Assembly: GCF_002897035.1 (NCBI RefSeq)
Contig: NZ_BAUX01000003.1
Span: forward strand, 275,419 to 339,418
Source: Methylopila sp. Yamaguchi
GTDB taxonomy: Bacteria > Pseudomonadota > Alphaproteobacteria > Rhizobiales > Methylopilaceae
Direction of reading: 5' to 3'
DNA length: 64,000 bases
Shown: positions 53,092 to 63,593 of the stretch, in pieces
Layout: each line of letters begins with the position of its first letter
Numbering within the stretch: position 1 is the stretch's first letter
The notes under the pieces: model-generated
The model's database searches: none
Told to the model about the DNA's origin: nothing
The model's input: the letters and a program-made list of their open reading frames with translations, nothing else
Program-made: the position numbers and the translations under genes

Positions 53092-54675
53092 ATGATCGAC
53101 CTCACGGTCGTCGACCTGTCGCGACTGCAGTTCGCGGCCACGGCGATGTACCACTTCCTCTTCGTTCCCCTGACGCTCGGGCTGTCGTTGTTGATGGCCA
53201 TCATGGAGAGCGTCTACGTGATGACCGGCCGCGAGATCTGGCGGCGGATGACGCTGTTCTGGGGCACGCTGTTCGGCGTCAACTTCGCCATGGGCGTCGC
53301 CACCGGCATCGTCATGGAGTTCCAGTTCGGCATGAACTGGAGCTACTACAGCCACTACGTCGGCGACATCTTCGGCGCCCCGCTCGCGATCGAGGGCCTC
53401 ATGGCCTTCTTCCTCGAGGCGACGTTCATCGGCCTGTTCTTCTTCGGGTGGGACCGGTTGTCGAAGGTCGCGCACCTCTGCGTCACCTGGCTGACCGCGC
53501 TCGGCGCCAATTTCTCCGCGCTCTGGATCCTGATCGCCAACGGCTGGATGCAGAATCCGGTCGGCGCGACCTTCAATCCCGACACGATGCGGATGGAGGT
53601 GACCGACTTCGTCGCGGTGCTCTTCAACCCGGTGGCGCAGGCCAAGTTCGTCCACACGGTGAGCGCGGGCTATGTCGCCGGCGCGATGTTCGTCATGGCG
53701 ATCAGCGCCTACTTCCTGCTGCGCGGCCTGCACCAAGACCTCGCCAAGCGCTCGATGGCGGTGGCGGCGAGCTTCGGCCTGGCCGCCAGCCTCTCGGTGG
53801 TCGTGCTGGGCGACGAGAGCGGCTACGTCGCGACCGAGCATCAGAAGATGAAGATCGCCGCCATGGAGGCGATGTGGGAGACCGAGCCCGCGCCGGCGGG
53901 CCTGACCGTGTTCGCGCTGCCCGGAGCCGACGGTAACCGGTTCGAGCTCAAGATCCCTTATGTCCTCGGCCTCATCACCACCCGCAGCCTGAACACCGAG
54001 CTGCCGGGCATCCTGCCGCTGGTCGAGCACGCGGAGACGCGCATCCGCAATGGCATGGCGTCGGCGGCGGACCTCGAGGCGATCCGCAAGGACCCGAAGG
54101 ACCAGGCCGCGCGGGCGCGGTTCGCGGAGAACTGGCGGGACCTCGGCTATGCGCTGCTGCTGAAGCGCTACCGGAGCGACGTCGCCAACGCGACGCCGGA
54201 AGAGATCCGGCAGGCGGCGTTCGACACCGTGCCCGCCGTCGCGCCGCTGTTCTGGTCGTTCCGGCTGATGGTCGCTCTCGGCCTCTACTTCATCGCGTTC
54301 TTCGCGGTCGCCTTCTGGCTCTCGACGCGTCACCGCATCGACGCCAACCGCGCCCTGCTGAAGATCGCTCTCGTCAGCCTCCCGCTGCCGTGGGTGGCCA
54401 TCGAGGCCGGCTGGCTCGTCGCGGAGTACGGCCGCCAGCCCTGGGTGGTCGAAGGCGTGCTGCCGACGTTCTACGCCGCCTCCGGCCTGACCCTCGGCGA
54501 CCTTGCGATCAGCCTCGGCTTCTTCCTCACCCTCTACACGACGCTCGCCGTGATCATGGTCGTCCTGATGCTCAAGATCATCCGGCGCGGCCCCTCCACG
54601 CGCAACGTCCTCATCGACGGCTTCGCCGGCGCCTCGCACGTGCCCGCGGGCGCGGCCGCTGCGGCCGATCGCTGA
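53092..54675 (+). CDS. cydA: Cytochrome bd ubiquinol oxidase subunit I
   Basis: A 527-residue nine-helix quinol oxidase subunit that carries all haems. Ligands H21 (b595) and H188 and M393 (b558) align with H19, H186 and M393 of E. coli CydA. The quinol-oxidation motif GRQPW is at 447-451. Its length and long Q-loop fit the CydAB type rather than the cyanide-insensitive CIO type. It gives high-affinity respiration at low oxygen. Followed by cydB and cydX. Confidence 0.96.
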   Translation: MIDLTVVDLSRLQFAATAMYHFLFVPLTLGLSLLMAIMESVYVMTGREIWRRMTLFWGTLFGVNFAMGVATGIVMEFQFGMNWSYYSHYVGDIFGAPLAIEGLMAFFLEATFIGLFFFGWDRLSKVAHLCVTWLTALGANFSALWILIANGWMQNPVGATFNPDTMRMEVTDFVAVLFNPVAQAKFVHTVSAGYVAGAMFVMAISAYFLLRGLHQDLAKRSMAVAASFGLAASLSVVVLGDESGYVATEHQKMKIAAMEAMWETEPAPAGLTVFALPGADGNRFELKIPYVLGLITTRSLNTELPGILPLVEHAETRIRNGMASAADLEAIRKDPKDQAARARFAENWRDLGYALLLKRYRSDVANATPEEIRQAAFDTVPAVAPLFWSFRLMVALGLYFIAFFAVAFWLSTRHRIDANRALLKIALVSLPLPWVAIEAGWLVAEYGRQPWVVEGVLPTFYAASGLTLGDLAISLGFFLTLYTTLAVIMVVLMLKIIRRGPSTRNVLIDGFAGASHVPAGAAAAADR

Positions 54676-54704
54676 GACTGAGCCGCGACAGGAAAGACGG
54701 ACCC

Positions 54705-55862
54705 ATGCACACGATCCCGCTCGACTACGAAACGCTGCGCCTGATCTGGTGGCTGCTGCTCGGCGTCCTGCTCATCGGCTTCGCGCTGATGGACGGCTAC
54801 GATCTCGGCGTCGGCGCGCTGCTGCCCTTCGTCGCCAAGACCGACGACGAGCGCCGCGTCCTGATCAACCTCGTCGGCCCGACCTGGGAGGGAAACCAGG
54901 TCTGGCTGATCCTCGGCGGCGGCGCGATCTTCGCAGCCTGGCCGCCGCTCTACGCCGCGAGCTTCTCCGGCTTCTACCTCGCGATGATCGCGATCCTGCT
55001 CGCGTTGATCCTGCGGCCGGTCGGCTTCAAGTTTCGCGGCAAGGCGCACGATCCGCGCTGGCGGGAGGCCTGGGACTGGGCGCTGTTTGTCGGCGGCTTC
55101 GTGCCCGCGCTCATCTTCGGCGTCGCGGTCGGCAATCTGTTCCTCGGGGTGCCCCACGGCTTCGACCCGACGCTGCGGCCGATCTACGAGGGCGGGACTT
55201 TCCTGAAGTTCTTCGGCCTGCTGCGCCCCTTCGCGCTGCTCGCCGGGCTCGTCAGCCTCACGATGCTCGTGGCCCATGGCGCCGCGATGATCACGCTGCG
55301 CTGCCATGGCCCGGTGACGGAGCGCGCGCGCCTGTTCGGCGCGGCGGCGGCTGCCGCCGCGCTCGTGCTGTTCGCCATTGGCGGGGGTTGGATCGCGTTG
55401 ATGGACGGCTACGTCTACGCGAGCGTCGTCGATCCGCAGGGCCCGTCCAACCCCTTGGGCAAAACCGTAAGCTTGGAAGCCGGCGCCTGGCTCGGCAACT
55501 TCGCGGCGCATCCCTGGATGATCGCGGCGCCCATGGCGGCGGCGGCCGGACTGCTGCTGGCGCTCCTCGGCTTCGCCGCGCGCCGCGGCTGGACCGCGCT
55601 CGCCGGCACGAGCCTCGGCGTGGCGGGGATCATCGCGACCGCAGGGCTCGCGCTGTTCCCGTTCCTGCTGCCGTCGAACCTCGATCCGTCGCAGAGCCTG
55701 ACGGTCTGGGACGCCTCGTCGAGCCAGCTCACGCTGTTCGTCATGCTGCTCGCGACCGCGATCTTCCTTCCGCTGATCCTCGCCTACACCGCCTGGGTGT
55801 TCCGGGTGATGCGGGGGACGGTCACGCCGGCCTCGATCGACCGCAATCCCAACGCCTACTGA
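54705..55862 (+). CDS. cydB: Cytochrome bd ubiquinol oxidase subunit II
   Basis: A 385-residue membrane subunit with about eight to nine helices. Family signatures: IWWLLLGVLLIGFALMDGYDLGVG near the N terminus, GPTWEGNQVWLILGGGAIFAAWP and the C-terminal SLTVWDASSSQLTL. It begins 29 bases after cydA with AGGAAAGACGG upstream. It stabilises the haem-bearing subunit. Confidence 0.96.
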   Translation: MHTIPLDYETLRLIWWLLLGVLLIGFALMDGYDLGVGALLPFVAKTDDERRVLINLVGPTWEGNQVWLILGGGAIFAAWPPLYAASFSGFYLAMIAILLALILRPVGFKFRGKAHDPRWREAWDWALFVGGFVPALIFGVAVGNLFLGVPHGFDPTLRPIYEGGTFLKFFGLLRPFALLAGLVSLTMLVAHGAAMITLRCHGPVTERARLFGAAAAAAALVLFAIGGGWIALMDGYVYASVVDPQGPSNPLGKTVSLEAGAWLGNFAAHPWMIAAPMAAAAGLLLALLGFAARRGWTALAGTSLGVAGIIATAGLALFPFLLPSNLDPSQSLTVWDASSSQLTLFVMLLATAIFLPLILAYTAWVFRVMRGTVTPASIDRNPNAY

Positions 55863-55874
55863 GGACGAGCCGCC

Positions 55875-56012
55875 ATGTGGTACTTCTCCTGGATCCTCGG
55901 GCTCGGCCTCGCCTGCGCCTTCGCGATCCTCAACGCGATGTGGTTCGAGATGCGCGAGGACCGACGCGCCCCGGACGCCCTGCGCGAGCCGTCGATGCCC
56001 CTGCGGGACTGA
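55875..56012 (+). CDS. cydX: Cytochrome bd small subunit CydX
   Basis: A 45-residue single-helix protein starting MWYFSWILGLGLACAFA, the CydX/YbgT signature, followed by NAMWFEMRED and a short charged tail. It is 12 bases after cydB with GAGGACGAG upstream. It is needed for stable assembly and activity of bd oxidase. Easily missed because of its size. A terminator hairpin follows. Confidence 0.93.
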   Translation: MWYFSWILGLGLACAFAILNAMWFEMREDRRAPDALREPSMPLRD

Positions 56013-56020
56013 AGGAGCGA

Positions 56021-56041
56021 GGGCGGCCCTCGAGGCCGCCC
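56021..56041 (+). terminator. Terminator of the cydABX operon
   Basis: Stem GGGCGGCC / GGCCGCCC with a CTCGA loop, 8 bases after the cydX stop, followed by TTCGCGTTT. Confidence 0.8.
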
Positions 56042-56092
56042 TTCGCGTTTCGGCTCTGGCCGGGGGAGGGCCTCCTGGCGTAGAACGCGGCC

Positions 56093-56368
56093 ATGGCCCT
56101 GTTCTTCCGCTCCCGCGTCGAGGATCCCGCCCGCGCCGACGCCTCCCGCCGCGTGGCCGCCTACGCCCGCGAGGCGCTGGGACTGGGCGAGGACGACGCG
56201 GTGACGGTCAGCGAGATCGCTTGCGGGGACCCCGCCTGCGGCGGCGCCGAGACCGTCATCCTCATCATGCGCGCCGGCGCCAAGACCGAGGCCGTGAAGC
56301 TCCTGATGCCGATGGCGCAGGCGAGCGCCGAGGACGTGGCCGCGGCGCTCGCCAAGGGGACGGACTGA
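56093..56368 (+). CDS. Conserved hypothetical protein, 91 residues
   Basis: A small soluble alpha/beta protein with no signal peptide or membrane helix. It contains SEIACGDPACGG (C44 and C49), which resembles a metal or redox pair, then hydrophobic VILIMRAG and KLLMPMAQAS. Similar unnamed proteins are, from memory, common in Hyphomicrobiales. It lies after the cydX terminator and is probably transcribed separately. No function assigned. Confidence 0.75.
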   Translation: MALFFRSRVEDPARADASRRVAAYAREALGLGEDDAVTVSEIACGDPACGGAETVILIMRAGAKTEAVKLLMPMAQASAEDVAAALAKGTD

Positions 56369-56377
56369 TCACGCCCT

Positions 56378-56466
56378 CATGCCCGCGCCTTCGCGCGGGT
56401 ATCCACGATTTGAGGCGTCGACCGCTGCGGCGGCTAAGTCGTGGATACCCGGCTTCGCCGGGCATG
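56378..56466. repeat. Dispersed intergenic palindrome (copy C)
   Basis: Arm CATGCCCGCG...GGGTATCCACGA (56378-56408) is inverted as TCGTGGATACCCGGC...GCCGGGCATG (56438-56466), each arm with its own internal stem. It lies between the small hypothetical gene and hisS, which converge. This is the cleanest two-armed palindrome in the window. Confidence 0.85.
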
Positions 56467-56539
56467 ACGGCGCGCCTGTCGAGGACGGCCGCGATCTCGC
56501 CTAACGCGTCGGAAGATCGGGCTCGGACGGGATCTCGCT

Positions 56540-58021
56540 TCAGCGATGCCGGGCGAGGATGGCCTGGACTTCCTCCACCAGCCGCGCCTCGGGCACGGTC
56601 ACCTGCGCGGGGCGGCTTTCGGTCCACTCGGCGCGGTCGGCGATGGCGGCCGCGGCCTTGGCGCCCTCGACGAGGTCCTTGAGCGTAACCTCGCCCTTCT
56701 CGCGCTCGTCCGAGCCCTGGATGACGACGCAGGGGCTCTTGCGGCGGTCGGCGTATTTCATCTGCGCCTTCATGCCGGAGCCGCCGAGATAGACCTCGGC
56801 CTTGATTCCCGCGGCCCGCAGCCGCGCCGCGAGCGCCATCGAGTCGCCGATGCGGTCGCGGTCGAACACCAGCACGACGACCGGGCCAGTCGAGGCCTCC
56901 CCGGCCTCGCCCTTGAGCGCCCGAAGCGCCGCCTGCAGGCGGGAGACACCGATGGAGAAGCCCGTCGCCGGCGTGTTCTCCGCCATGAAACGGCCGACCA
57001 GCCCGTCGTAGCGCCCGCCGCCGCCGACCGAGCCGAACTGGATCGGCTTGCCGTCGTCGCCGGCGATCTGGAACGTCAGCTCGGCCTCGTAGACAGGACC
57101 GGTGTAGTACTCGAGCCCGCGGACGACGGAAGGATCGACCGAAACGCGGCCGTCATAGCCGGCGGCGGCGAGAAGATCGGCGATCGCCTTGAGCTCCGTC
57201 GCGCCTTCGGCGCCGACAGGCGTGGCGGCGAACTCGGCCGCGAGCGCCTCCGCCGTCTCGGCGTTGGTGGCGCGCTTGGCCTCCAGGATCGACAGAACGC
57301 GCGCGGCGCCAGCCTCGTCCAGCCCCGCGCCTTTTGTGAAGTCGCCGCTCTCGTCCTTGCGGCCAGCGCCCAGCAGCGCGCGCACCCCGTCCGCGCCCAG
57401 CCGGTCTAGCTTGTCGATCGCGCGCAGCACCGTCAGCCGGCGGCCCGCGTTCTCCTCGCCGCCGAGGCCGATCGCCTCCATCACGCCGTCGAGGATCTTG
57501 CGGTTGTTGACCTTGATGACGTAGTCGCCGCGTCGGACGCCGACGGCCTCGATCGCGTCGGCCATCATCATGCACATCTCGGCGTCGGCCGCGACCGAGG
57601 GCGCGCCCACGATGTCAGCGTCGAACTGCAGGAACTGGCGGAAGCGGCCCGGACCCGGCTTCTCGTTGCGGAACACGGGGCCGAAGCGATAGCTGCGGTA
57701 GGGCTTGGCGAGCTTCTGGAAGTTCTCGGCCACATGACGGGCGAGCGGCGCCGTCAGGTCGTAGCGCAGCGACATCCACTGCTCGTCGTCGTCCTGCAGC
57801 GAGAACACGCCGGCGTTGGGGCGGTCCTGGTCCGGCAGGAACTTGCCGAGCGCGTCGGTGTATTCGAAGAACGGCGTCTCGACCTCCTCGAACCCCCAGA
57901 GCTCATAGGTCTCGCGGATGCGGTCCGCCATGGCGCGCGTGGAGGCCAGTTCGGCCGCGCCGCGGTCGGCGAAGCCGCGCGGGGTGCGCGCCTGGGTGAG
58001 ATCGGTGCGGCGGGCGTTCAT
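56540..58021 (-). CDS. hisS: Histidyl-tRNA synthetase, alphaproteobacterial type
   Basis: A 493-residue class II synthetase. Motif 2 region [32 protein letters not shown], the histidine-binding [15 protein letters not shown], motif 3 [10 protein letters not shown] and a C-terminal anticodon domain (from about 395) are visible. It is longer than the ~425-residue bacterial standard. It has the [11 protein letters not shown] motif 2 loop of the alphaproteobacterial group, whose tRNA-His lacks the usual G-1 identity element. Monocistronic as far as can be seen. Confidence 0.95.
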   Translation of the reverse strand: MNARRTDLTQARTPRGFADRGAAELASTRAMADRIRETYELWGFEEVETPFFEYTDALGKFLPDQDRPNAGVFSLQDDDEQWMSLRYDLTAPLARHVAENFQKLAKPYRSYRFGPVFRNEKPGPGRFRQFLQFDADIVGAPSVAADAEMCMMMADAIEAVGVRRGDYVIKVNNRKILDGVMEAIGLGGEENAGRRLTVLRAIDKLDRLGADGVRALLGAGRKDESGDFTKGAGLDEAGAARVLSILEAKRATNAETAEALAAEFAATPVGAEGATELKAIADLLAAAGYDGRVSVDPSVVRGLEYYTGPVYEAELTFQIAGDDGKPIQFGSVGGGGRYDGLVGRFMAENTPATGFSIGVSRLQAALRALKGEAGEASTGPVVVLVFDRDRIGDSMALAARLRAAGIKAEVYLGGSGMKAQMKYADRRKSPCVVIQGSDEREKGEVTLKDLVEGAKAAAAIADRAEWTESRPAQVTVPEARLVEEVQAILARHR

Positions 58022-58359
58022 CGGATGTCCACAATGCGTCGGGGGCCGTGCGGCGGCCCCGCTCCCTAGCGCAGGCGGAGGCGCTCGGCAACGGAGCGCC
58101 GCGAGCGAACGAGCCCGGCGCGTGACGGCGGCAGTTGAGACAGCAACGGGATCTATAAAACGGAGTCAGCCGAGCTTTGTTCTTGACGCCAGGCCGCGCG
58201 GAAAACACCCGCGGCCTAAGGGTCCGATAGATGCACGTATAGGTTCCATTTTCAATATCAGCACAACACTCTGTTAAAGGGTTGATGGTCATCTGATCAC
58301 AAACGCAGGCGAGCGGGTTCGCCGCGCCCGTCGAATGCAATCGTCCGTTGAGGCTCGCC
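58022..58359. other. 338-base gap upstream of the tadE-like gene
   Basis: The first ~110 bases are GC-rich leader of hisS. From about 58150 the sequence turns AT-richer and contains TTCTTGACG (58180-58188, a possible -35) and an inverted repeat AGGCCGCG / CGCGGCCT (58191-58217) around an A-rich loop. An AT-rich tract runs to about 58280. It probably holds the hisS promoter and the promoter of the TadE/TadG genes. No convincing open reading frame or known RNA was seen. Confidence 0.45.
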
Positions 58360-58797
58360 ATGAGACGTGTGTTCTCACGTCTGCGGGCGATCAACGCGGC
58401 CGCCTCGGGCTCGATGGCGGTGGAATTCGCGCTGATCGCCCCAGTTCTGATCACGATGCTCGCGGGCGTCATCTTTTATGGCGTCTACCTTGGGGCCGCG
58501 AACAGCGTCCAACAACTGGCGGCCGACGCGGCGCGCGCCTCCGTCGCCGGGCTGAACGACGCGGAGCGTATTGCGATCGCGCGCGCGCATGTCGCCAGCG
58601 CCGCCCCAAGCTTTACGCTCATCGACCCCACGAAGACTTCGGTGACGGCGAAAGTATCTTCGACCAACCCGAATGTGTTCGAAGTCGCGGTGTCGTACGA
58701 CGCGAGCAAGCTTGCGATCTGGGGCCTTCAGGGCCTGCTCCCGCTGCCGTCGAAGACGATCACGCGCTCCGCCGCGATCCAGCGCGGAGGGTTTTGA
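58360..58797 (+). CDS. TadE-like pilus/secretion protein
   Basis: A 145-residue protein with the TadE/TadF N terminus: a short basic segment, then the single hydrophobic helix GSMAVEFALIAPVLITMLAGVIFYGVY (about 21-47) with the conserved Glu (E26), then a small periplasmic domain. The ATG at 58360 has TTGAGG upstream. It is one base from the next gene. Function by family: minor pseudopilin-like component for tight adherence or for a secreted product. Confidence 0.85.
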   Translation: MRRVFSRLRAINAAASGSMAVEFALIAPVLITMLAGVIFYGVYLGAANSVQQLAADAARASVAGLNDAERIAIARAHVASAAPSFTLIDPTKTSVTAKVSSTNPNVFEVAVSYDASKLAIWGLQGLLPLPSKTITRSAAIQRGGF

Positions 58798-58798
58798 C

Positions 58799-60502
58799 AT
58801 GTGCGGCGTCCTCGGATCGGGCGGAGGCCGCCGCGCGCGGTGTTTTGGACGTTGGATCAAGGGGTTCGCCGCCGACGATCGTGGGGTCGCGGCCATCCTG
58901 ACGGCCGCCTTCGGCCTCGCCGCGATCGCGTCGCTTGCGATCGGCGTCGACGTCGCGCGCGTTTTCGTGGAGCGGCGCCGGGCGCAAAGCGCGGTGGATC
59001 TGGCCGCCATCTCGGCCGCGCAGAACCTCGGCAAGGCGGAGAAAGCGGCCCGCGCGACGCTCGCCGCCAACGGACTGACGCCTCAGTCGCTGGCGGTCAC
59101 GCTCGGCAACTACACGCCCGACAGCCGTCTCGCGCCGGAGGGCCGCTTTCGCGCCAACGCCACGCCGATCAACGCCGCCAAAGTCGATCTGGGCGTCAAC
59201 GCGCCGCTGTTCTTCGGGAGGGCGATCTCCAAGACGCCCGCCCTGCGCGTGAAAGCCTCCGGCCTCGCGGTCAGCACGCAGTACGCGTCGTTCACCATCG
59301 GCTCGCGGCTCGCCGCGCTCAACGGCGGCGTTGCGAACGCCCTGCTGTCGGCGCTCGCGGGCGGCTCGGTCTCGCTCAGCGTGATGGACTACAGCGCGTT
59401 GGCCTCGGCCAAGGTCGACCTTCTGACCTTCCTCGACGCGCTCGCGGTCCGCACCGGGGCGACGGCCGGGTCCTACGACAAGGTGCTGGCCGCGAACGCC
59501 ACGATCAGCCAGATCGCCGGCGCCCTCGCCGACGTGGGCGGCGGCGGCGCCACGACCAAGGCGACGCTGGCGCGGCTTGCGAGCGCGAAGCTGTCGAACG
59601 TCGTGAAGCTCAACCAGCTTGCGTCGCTCGGGCCGCTGGGCACGCTGAGCGTCGGGTCCAGCGCGACCGCGGGATTGTCCACGAGCGTCTCCCTTCTCGA
59701 CATCTTCACCACCTCCGCGCAGATCGCGAACGGGACGAACGCGATCAACCTCGACCTCGGCCTGCAGGCGCCGGGCCTTCTCGGGCTCACGGCGTCGATC
59801 GTGACCGGCGAGCGTCCGCAGTCCTCGCCGTGGCTCTCGGTAGGACAGAACGACGTCACGGTGAGCACGGCGCAGACCCGGCTGCGCCTGATCGCTCAGG
59901 TTGGCGGCGGCATCCTTGGCGCCGCCGTGCGGCTCCCGATCGCTATCGACATCGCCTCGGGCAAGGCCCGGCTGTCGGCGGTGTCCTGCGGCCTGACGCC
60001 TGCGGCCGACGCTTCGGCCACGCTGAACGTGACGCCGTCGGTCGCCGATCTCTGGATCGGGGAGCCGACGAGCCTCGCGAACTGGAACGCGTTGAAGCCC
60101 CCGGCGATCGGGGAGGCGACGCTCGTCAACGCGTTGCTGGTCACCATCACCGGCTCGGCCCATGTGGCGGCGACAAACCTCAACGAGACGGCGGTGCCGT
60201 TCGACGCGGCGGCGATCGCGGCGCAGACGGTGAAGAGCGTCAAGACCACCGACATCGCCAAGTCGACGCTGTCGAGCCTGATCGCCGGTCTCGACCCCAA
60301 GGTCAAATTCCTCGGGATCGGGCTGTCGCCCCTCGGCTCGGAGTCCGCGGTGAAGACGCTGCTCAAAGGTCTTCTCGCGCCGGTGGCGGGGCTGGTCGAC
60401 CCGGTGCTGAACACGCTGCTCGAGACGCTCGGCGTCTCGATCGGCCAGGCCGACGTGCAGGTGCGCGGCGTCCGGTGCGACGGCGCGGCGCTGGCGGGCT
60501 GA
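58799..60502 (+). CDS. TadG-like protein with N-terminal Flp/Tad helix
   Basis: A 567-residue protein. The Tad-type helix is DRGVAAILTAAFGLAAIASLAIGVDVARVF (about 27-56), followed by ERRRAQSAVDLAAISAAQN typical of TadG. The long remainder is Ala/Gly/Ser/Leu-rich with no clear von Willebrand A motif and few cysteines. Start at MCGVLG (58799). Likely membrane-anchored with an extracytoplasmic domain. No other tad genes (cpaB-F, tadA-C, flp) are present nearby. Confidence 0.82.
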   Translation: MCGVLGSGGGRRARCFGRWIKGFAADDRGVAAILTAAFGLAAIASLAIGVDVARVFVERRRAQSAVDLAAISAAQNLGKAEKAARATLAANGLTPQSLAVTLGNYTPDSRLAPEGRFRANATPINAAKVDLGVNAPLFFGRAISKTPALRVKASGLAVSTQYASFTIGSRLAALNGGVANALLSALAGGSVSLSVMDYSALASAKVDLLTFLDALAVRTGATAGSYDKVLAANATISQIAGALADVGGGGATTKATLARLASAKLSNVVKLNQLASLGPLGTLSVGSSATAGLSTSVSLLDIFTTSAQIANGTNAINLDLGLQAPGLLGLTASIVTGERPQSSPWLSVGQNDVTVSTAQTRLRLIAQVGGGILGAAVRLPIAIDIASGKARLSAVSCGLTPAADASATLNVTPSVADLWIGEPTSLANWNALKPPAIGEATLVNALLVTITGSAHVAATNLNETAVPFDAAAIAAQTVKSVKTTDIAKSTLSSLIAGLDPKVKFLGIGLSPLGSESAVKTLLKGLLAPVAGLVDPVLNTLLETLGVSIGQADVQVRGVRCDGAALAG

Positions 60503-61633
60503 TCAGCCCTTGCCGAACAGCTCGGCGATCGTCTCTTCGCCGATCGCGAAGGCGCCGGTCGCCCCGGCCCCGGAAGCGGCCACCACCACGCGGACGTTCG
60601 GCGCCGGCGCCTCGACGACCACGGGGCGTTCGGGGTTGAAGGCGTAGGTGCCGATCCAGCGCGACAGCACCGCCTTCGGGCGCTTGCCGAACACGGCCGC
60701 GAACTCTTCGAGTATCAGCTCGTCGATCGCCTGCGTCTGGAAGGGATCCGGCGTCGCGTCCACCTGCCGGCTCGCGCCGAGAACCAGCGTGTCGTCCGCC
60801 GACTGGGTCGCGATCAGGGCGACGCCATGCGCCAGATGCTCGGGCTGTTCGGTTTCGAGCCGCGCGCGCAGGGCCGAGGCTTCCGGCAGCTCTGCGAAGC
60901 CGGGGAGGCGGATCAGGCTGAGGTCGGTCGCGACCGCGCCGGGGAGCTCGAAACCCTCCTCCGGACGCACCCGCAGCATATGGCTCTTGGCGCGTACGAG
61001 GCCGGCCTTCGCGAGCGTCTCGCCGAACAGCGACCGGAAGTCGTCGCCGGGGCAGACCACGATCGCCTCGGCCTCGATCGCCCCGCGCGAGGTCGTGAGC
61101 CGCGTTTCCTCAATCGCCGTCACCGCGGTCTCCCATCGGAAAGCGACGTCGTGGGCCTCCGCCAGCCACGCCGCGATCTTCGGCATCGCGCTCTTCGCCT
61201 CCACGCGCAGCTCGTGCGGGCTCCAGAACACAGCCGACATCGCGCCCTTGAACTGGGGGAACAGCGCGTGGCCGTCCTCCGCTGTGTAGAGCGTGCAGTC
61301 CTCTCCCATCTCCGTCGCCATGAACGCCTCGAGCGCCGAGGCGGCTTCCGGACGTCGCGCCACGATGGCGAGGCCCTCGTGCTCGATGCGGACGCTGGCC
61401 TGCGCCGCGACGTCGGCCCAGACGTCGCGGGAGCGCTTCGCCCGCCGCCACGCGCCGCCCGCGGGCTGGCCGGTGACGCCGACGATCCCCGGCATCCGCA
61501 CGGAGGCGCCGTTGGCGCGGCCCTCGCGGTCGACGACGACGACCCGCCGGCCGCTGCGGGCGGCCGCGAGCGCGTGGGCGAGGCCGAGAACGCCGCCGCC
61601 GACGACGGCGAGATCGAATGTGTCGGGCATCAT
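60503..61633 (-). CDS. FAD-dependent oxidoreductase of the D-amino-acid/glycine oxidase fold
   Basis: A 376-residue flavoenzyme with dinucleotide motif VVGGGVLGLAHALAAARSGR (about 9-28) and the segment ANGASVRMPGIVGVTGQPAG. This resembles the TIGR03364 family, often linked to (N-methyl)aminophosphonate oxidation. The C-terminal FAD-contact region is ASGAGATGAFAIGEE. Two adjacent ATGs (61633, 61630) are equally weak starts. No phosphonate genes lie nearby, so the substrate is open. It converges with the TadG-like gene with no gap. Confidence 0.82.
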   Translation of the reverse strand: MMPDTFDLAVVGGGVLGLAHALAAARSGRRVVVVDREGRANGASVRMPGIVGVTGQPAGGAWRRAKRSRDVWADVAAQASVRIEHEGLAIVARRPEAASALEAFMATEMGEDCTLYTAEDGHALFPQFKGAMSAVFWSPHELRVEAKSAMPKIAAWLAEAHDVAFRWETAVTAIEETRLTTSRGAIEAEAIVVCPGDDFRSLFGETLAKAGLVRAKSHMLRVRPEEGFELPGAVATDLSLIRLPGFAELPEASALRARLETEQPEHLAHGVALIATQSADDTLVLGASRQVDATPDPFQTQAIDELILEEFAAVFGKRPKAVLSRWIGTYAFNPERPVVVEAPAPNVRVVVAASGAGATGAFAIGEETIAELFGKG

Positions 61634-61755
61634 GGGGTCCGGATGAAACGCCGGCGACGCTGGCCCCATCCCGGAGCGCGCGTCAAGCCGGGCCCGGCGC
61701 GCGGCTGGGCGCGAGCCGGCGCCTCCGGCGCGTCGCCGGCGCCATCCCGAGGGTG

Positions 61756-63147
<1,392 letters not shown>

Positions 63148-63250
63148 GCCATGCCCTGCAAACCTCGATCCGCCGGGGCGCGCGGGAACCGCGCGCCGAT
63201 GCGTCACCTTGGCGAAACAGGGTAAACGAAAGGTGAGCGAGAGCCGCGCT

Positions 63251-63457
63251 TCAACCGGTGACGGCGAGCTGCGCGTCGTAGCCGGCCGCCTCGATCGCGG
63301 CGATCGCCTCCTCGGCGGTGAGGGTGGTGTCGGCGGACACCCGACGGGCGACGCGGTTGACCACCACGACCGCGTCGGGATCGCGCGCGGACAGCGCGGA
63401 CTGGACGGATTTCGAGCAGCCGTCGCAGGTCATGCCGGACACGTCCAGAACGATCAT
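63251..63457 (-). CDS. Small heavy-metal-associated (HMA) domain protein, CopZ-like
   Basis: A 68-residue ferredoxin-fold metallochaperone with the metal site GMTCDGC (C11, C14). It binds Cu(I) or a similar soft metal in the cytoplasm. The ATG at 63457 has AGGAGA upstream. No P-type ATPase or CueR gene is next to it. An orphan copper chaperone gene is common, but its delivery target lies outside the window. Confidence 0.9.
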   Translation of the reverse strand: MIVLDVSGMTCDGCSKSVQSALSARDPDAVVVVNRVARRVSADTTLTAEEAIAAIEAAGYDAQLAVTG

Positions 63458-63500
63458 GGGTCTCTCCTTTCCCGCTCTTCGACCGACGCTGGCGGCCGTC

Positions 63501-63521
63501 TTCGCCACATCATGTGGGGAA
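63501..63521. promoter_or_regulatory. Dyad in the HMA / membrane-protein divergent region
   Basis: TTCGCCACAT-C-ATGTGGGGAA is an inverted repeat with 9 of 10 arm positions matching; the inner CCACAT/ATGTGG is perfect. It lies 44 bases upstream of the HMA gene and 73 bases upstream of the divergent gene. Candidate operator for a dimeric regulator; identity unknown. Confidence 0.55.
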
Positions 63522-63593
63522 CCGCCGCTCGGACGACGACGGGTTGGCCGCGGAATCGCGAATCTGCAATGGTCGCCAAGGCCTTTTGCCCGG

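Noticed and set aside
58191..58217. Small RNA or riboswitch in the hisS/tadE gap
   Set aside because: There is an inverted repeat with an A-rich loop, but no match to a known RNA family that I can recognise and no T-rich terminator.
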